In this document: positions 13,157 through 15,419 of the stretch, one piece after another
Position numbering within the stretch: position 1 is the first letter of the stretch
Layout: each line of letters opens with the position of its first letter
NCBI GenBank assembly: GCA_029862725.1
Contig: JAOTWT010000018.1
Coordinates: forward strand, 1 to 15,419
Reading direction: 5' to 3'
DNA: 15,419 bases
Origin: Acidobacteriota bacterium
GTDB lineage: Bacteria; Acidobacteriota; Blastocatellia; Pyrinomonadales; Pyrinomonadaceae
Position numbers and translations under genes: made by a program
The notes under the pieces: model-generated
Databases searched by the model: none
What the model was told of the DNA's origin: nothing
Seen by the model: only the letters and a program-made list of their open reading frames with translations

Positions 13157-14782
13157 CTATTCACCCACCGCCCCGACCGGTCCCTTGTTTAGATGACTAT
13201 GTCGCCTGCCGTACGCGAAATATATGAGAATGCCAATCGCCATCCATACAAGTAAACGTGCCCATGTGTCCAGGGGAAGTCCCCACATCAGGAACAGGCT
13301 TGCACCTGCCGCGAAAGGGGCAACTACATAAACAAGGGGAACCCTGAATGACCGTTCCAATTCCGGATGATTTATCCGGAGTACGATGACTCCCAAAGCG
13401 ACGATAACAAACGCGAATAGCGTACCTATGCTCACCAGTTCACCCAGAATGCCGACATTTACGAGTCCGGCGATCAGAGCAACAATCGAACCAGTTATGA
13501 GTGTCGTGATATACGGAGTCTGGAATTGCGGATGAATCTTGGCCGCCCATTCCGGCAGCAAGCCGTCCTTTGCCATGGAATAGAATACACGTGGCTGACC
13601 CATCAGCATGACCACCATCGTCGAACTCAGACCAAGGACCGCACCGATCTTTATGATCATGGGAAATGCCTTGAAAACCTCTCCCAGCGGCGAACCCTGC
13701 GCTAAATTCCTGGCAGCGTCGATCGCCACCGCGATAGGGGCCGGAACGTTTAACTGGGTGTAGGAAACGAGACCCGCCATCACAAACGAGACCAACACGT
13801 AAAGCAGTGTGCAAATCATGAGTGAACCGATTATTCCGATCGGCATGTTCTTTTGCGGATTGATGGTCTCCTGCGCCGCCGTCGAAACAGCGTCAAATCC
13901 TATATAGGCAAAAAAGATAACACTTGCCCCTGTAATTATTCCCGTCATCCCGAATTCGCCGAACGTGCCGGTGTTGGGAGGGATAAAAGGTGAGAAGTTG
14001 TCCATGTTCACATAGCTAATGCCCGCCAGAATAAACAGGATCACTACAGATGTCTTTATTATCACGATGACGGTGTTGAAATTTGCCGATTCCTTGATTC
14101 CTTTTACCAGCAAAAACGTGATCGCGATGACTATCAGAAATGCCGGAAGATTAAATACCGCCATTCCGGTTTCCATAGAATCGAGCGAATAGCCGGCGAA
14201 TTTTATGCCTTCCGCAAAATTTTCGTTAAGTAGATTCCAACCCGGTCTCGCGGTCAGGAGATTTTCGGCGACCCTGGTCTGACTCAGTTTTTCAGCCGCC
14301 TCCGCGCTCAAATAGACAAATCTCGTACCCGGCGCGGCGCTGAACTGGATTGGGAAATAGATTCCCAAATCGGAGAGAAAGCTCACAACATAACCGGACC
14401 AGCCGACAGCAACCGTCGCCGCTCCGAACGCGTATTCCAGAATCAGGTCCCAGCCGATTATCCAGGCGATAAACTCGCCGAGTGTTGCGTATCCGTAGGT
14501 ATAGGCAGAACCCGCAATTGGAACCGACGATGCAAATTCTGAATAACAGAGGGCCGCGAAAAGTGCCACCACCCCGGCAACCGCCATCGAAATCACAACT
14601 GCAGGTCCCGCGTGCTTCGCCGCCGCCTGTCCGGTCAGCACAAAAATACCAGTACCGATGATCGCACCGACACCGAGCGCAATCAGGCTCCAGGCACCCA
14701 GCGTTCTCTTTAGCGTATGGGCTCCTTCTTCCTTCGACTCAGCAATGATCTGGTCAAGAGGTTTCGTTCTGAATAGTGACAT
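13157..14782 (-). CDS. APC-superfamily amino-acid permease (cationic amino acid transporter-like)
   Basis: A cytoplasmic-membrane amino-acid transporter of 541 residues with about 12 or more hydrophobic segments. The first helix has the APC signature GVGAIIGTGIF (37-47), followed by SMAVAGVVALFAALCYSEF, PIAGSAYTYGYATLGEF, and FFAYIGFDAVSTAAQET in a middle helix, all typical of the CAT/YfnA branch. The family usually runs to 450-500 residues. The extra length is mainly a loop at about 150-200 (GIYFPIQFSAAPGT through GYSLDSMETG), probably external. The substrate is likely a cationic, small neutral or aromatic amino acid and cannot be narrowed. The start is supported by AGGAG at 14793-14789, seven bases upstream. 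The next gene upstream is another amino-acid transporter, separated by a terminator, so the two are separate transcripts. Confidence 0.92.
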   Translation of the reverse strand: MSLFRTKPLDQIIAESKEEGAHTLKRTLGAWSLIALGVGAIIGTGIFVLTGQAAAKHAGPAVVISMAVAGVVALFAALCYSEFASSVPIAGSAYTYGYATLGEFIAWIIGWDLILEYAFGAATVAVGWSGYVVSFLSDLGIYFPIQFSAAPGTRFVYLSAEAAEKLSQTRVAENLLTARPGWNLLNENFAEGIKFAGYSLDSMETGMAVFNLPAFLIVIAITFLLVKGIKESANFNTVIVIIKTSVVILFILAGISYVNMDNFSPFIPPNTGTFGEFGMTGIITGASVIFFAYIGFDAVSTAAQETINPQKNMPIGIIGSLMICTLLYVLVSFVMAGLVSYTQLNVPAPIAVAIDAARNLAQGSPLGEVFKAFPMIIKIGAVLGLSSTMVVMLMGQPRVFYSMAKDGLLPEWAAKIHPQFQTPYITTLITGSIVALIAGLVNVGILGELVSIGTLFAFVIVALGVIVLRINHPELERSFRVPLVYVVAPFAAGASLFLMWGLPLDTWARLLVWMAIGILIYFAYGRRHSHLNKGPVGAVGE

Positions 14783-14788
14783 AGGGGT

Positions 14789-14793
14789 CTCCT
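14789..14793 (-). promoter_or_regulatory. Strong ribosome binding site of the APC permease
   Basis: On the minus strand AGGAG, within GAGGAGACC, stands six to seven bases before the ATG at 14782. It is the clearest Shine-Dalgarno sequence in the window and fixes the permease start. Confidence 0.75.
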
Positions 14794-14893
14794 CGAAACA
14801 GCTTTGATTGCAACGAAATGGAGGGAATCATATTTCATTTTGGAAAAATATAGAAGAGATTTCTTGAAAGACACCAGCCACGCGTCAAACAGC

Positions 14894-14924
14894 AAAAAAA
14901 GAGCAGCCGCAAAGGGCTGCTCTT
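14894..14924 (-). terminator. Rho-independent terminator of the alanine symporter gene
   Basis: Read on the minus strand, AAGAGCAGCC and GGCTGCTCTT (14924-14915 and 14908-14899) form a ten-base-pair stem around a six-base loop. A run of seven Ts follows (14900-14894). It begins about 20 bases after the symporter stop and isolates that gene from the permease downstream. Confidence 0.92.
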
Positions 14925-14945
14925 CAGAGTACATTTCATAATATT

Positions 14946-15419
14946 CTACGCCGAGTTGTTTCCCGAGGTATAGTCTTTTATCGCGGTCAGGTACCTCTTT
15001 AATTCCTCCCTTACCTTCGGGAAAAGGAAGAACAGTCCAAACATGTTTGGAAACACCATCGCAAAGATCATCGCGTCTGAGAATTTAACAACCGCGTCGA
15101 GGGTTGCGGCGGCACCGATGACGATAAAGATGAGGAAAAGCACCTTGTAGCTCGTGTCCGCTGCTTTTGATCGTCCGAACAGGAATTTCCATGACTGGAG
15201 GCCATAGTAGGACCACGAGATCATCGTCGAAAAGGCAAAAAGCACGATTGCGATAGTCAAAATGTAACTGAAACCCGGCAGGACCGAGTCGAATGCCCTT
15301 GAAGTAAGATCAACACCCCCGACCGTGGAACCGTCGATCATGACTCCCGAAGCGTTGGCTGCATTGTATTCGAATAGTCCGCCCGAGTTGAACATGATAA
15401 TGACGAGCGCTGTCATCGT
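14946..15419 (-). CDS. Sodium:alanine/glycine symporter (AGCS family), C-terminal part
   Basis: Inner-membrane sodium-coupled uptake carrier for alanine or glycine. The frame is open through the window edge at 15419, so only the last 157 or so residues are seen of an expected 450-500. The family signature IVLFAFSTMISWSYYGLQSW (about 20 residues, near the middle) is clear. Two further hydrophobic segments (VLFLIFIVIGAAATLDAVV, and AMVFPNMFGLFFLF) and a short basic-polar tail follow. The loop before the signature (YNAANASGVMIDGSTVGG and on) appears rather long. The gene ends at TAG 14948-14946 with a strong terminator behind it. Confidence 0.9.
   Translation of the reverse strand, partial: TMTALVIIMFNSGGLFEYNAANASGVMIDGSTVGGVDLTSRAFDSVLPGFSYILTIAIVLFAFSTMISWSYYGLQSWKFLFGRSKAADTSYKVLFLIFIVIGAAATLDAVVKFSDAMIFAMVFPNMFGLFFLFPKVREELKRYLTAIKDYTSGNNSA

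Noticed and set aside
1..15419. CRISPR array, tRNA, rRNA or insertion sequence
   Set aside because: No regularly spaced direct repeats, no cloverleaf with CCA end, no rRNA segments, and no transposase frame were seen on either strand.

Overview
The window reads as a stretch of chromosome from a Gram-negative, aerobic, mid-GC bacterium. Most of its genes are housekeeping or membrane functions, and one compact accessory module for arsenic resistance sits among them. The Gram-negative reading rests on a periplasmic Spy/CpxP-like protein and a membrane-anchored PpiD/SurA-like chaperone. Heme A synthase points to aerobic respiration with an aa3-type oxidase. The gene set (FecR-domain anchor protein, PqqB-like exported hydrolase, DUF5522 and CPXCG small proteins) would fit Acidobacteriota, possibly class Blastocatellia. 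That assignment is an inference from gene content only; no rRNA gene is present to fix it.

Layout. (1) 1-443, minus: the N-terminal third of 1-deoxy-D-xylulose-5-phosphate synthase, with a good sigma-70-type promoter. (2) 608-1168, plus: an LTXXQ/Spy-like periplasmic protein with a strong terminator, followed by about 320 bases without a gene that hold a cluster of short inverted repeats. (3) 1564-5417: the arsenic module. A minus-strand operon (ArsI/CadI-like dioxygenase, trans-sulfuration-type PLP enzyme, ACR3 arsenite pump, thioredoxin-type ArsC) is transcribed away from a divergent arsR. Three back-to-back palindromes lie between them. (4) 5409-7467, minus: a tightly packed four-gene operon of CPXCG cysteine-rich protein, PqqB-like exported MBL hydrolase, TlyA rRNA methyltransferase and DUF5522 protein, with two ATGA overlaps. 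(5) 7542-8486, plus: heme A synthase, whose 3' end overlaps a convergent FecR-domain gene by 24 bases. (6) 8463-10812, minus: TerC-family transporter, then the FecR protein. (7) 10985-13057, plus: PpiD/SurA-like chaperone with its own terminator. (8) 13157-15419, minus: an APC amino-acid permease and the C-terminal part of a sodium:alanine symporter, each with its own expression signals.

How the arsenic genes could work together: ArsC reduces arsenate to arsenite, ACR3 exports arsenite, ArsI would break the C-As bond of methylarsenite to give arsenite for export, and ArsR senses As(III). The embedded C-S lyase/cystathionine synthase-like enzyme is the unexpected member. It may supply thiol or sulfide, or act on a sulfur- or arsenic-containing metabolite. 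The most interesting points are this embedded PLP enzyme, an ArsI with an internal insertion of about 18 residues plus two extra vicinal cysteine pairs, an ArsR with both an N-terminal CVC site and a C-terminal CC pair, and a possibly leaderless arsR transcript.
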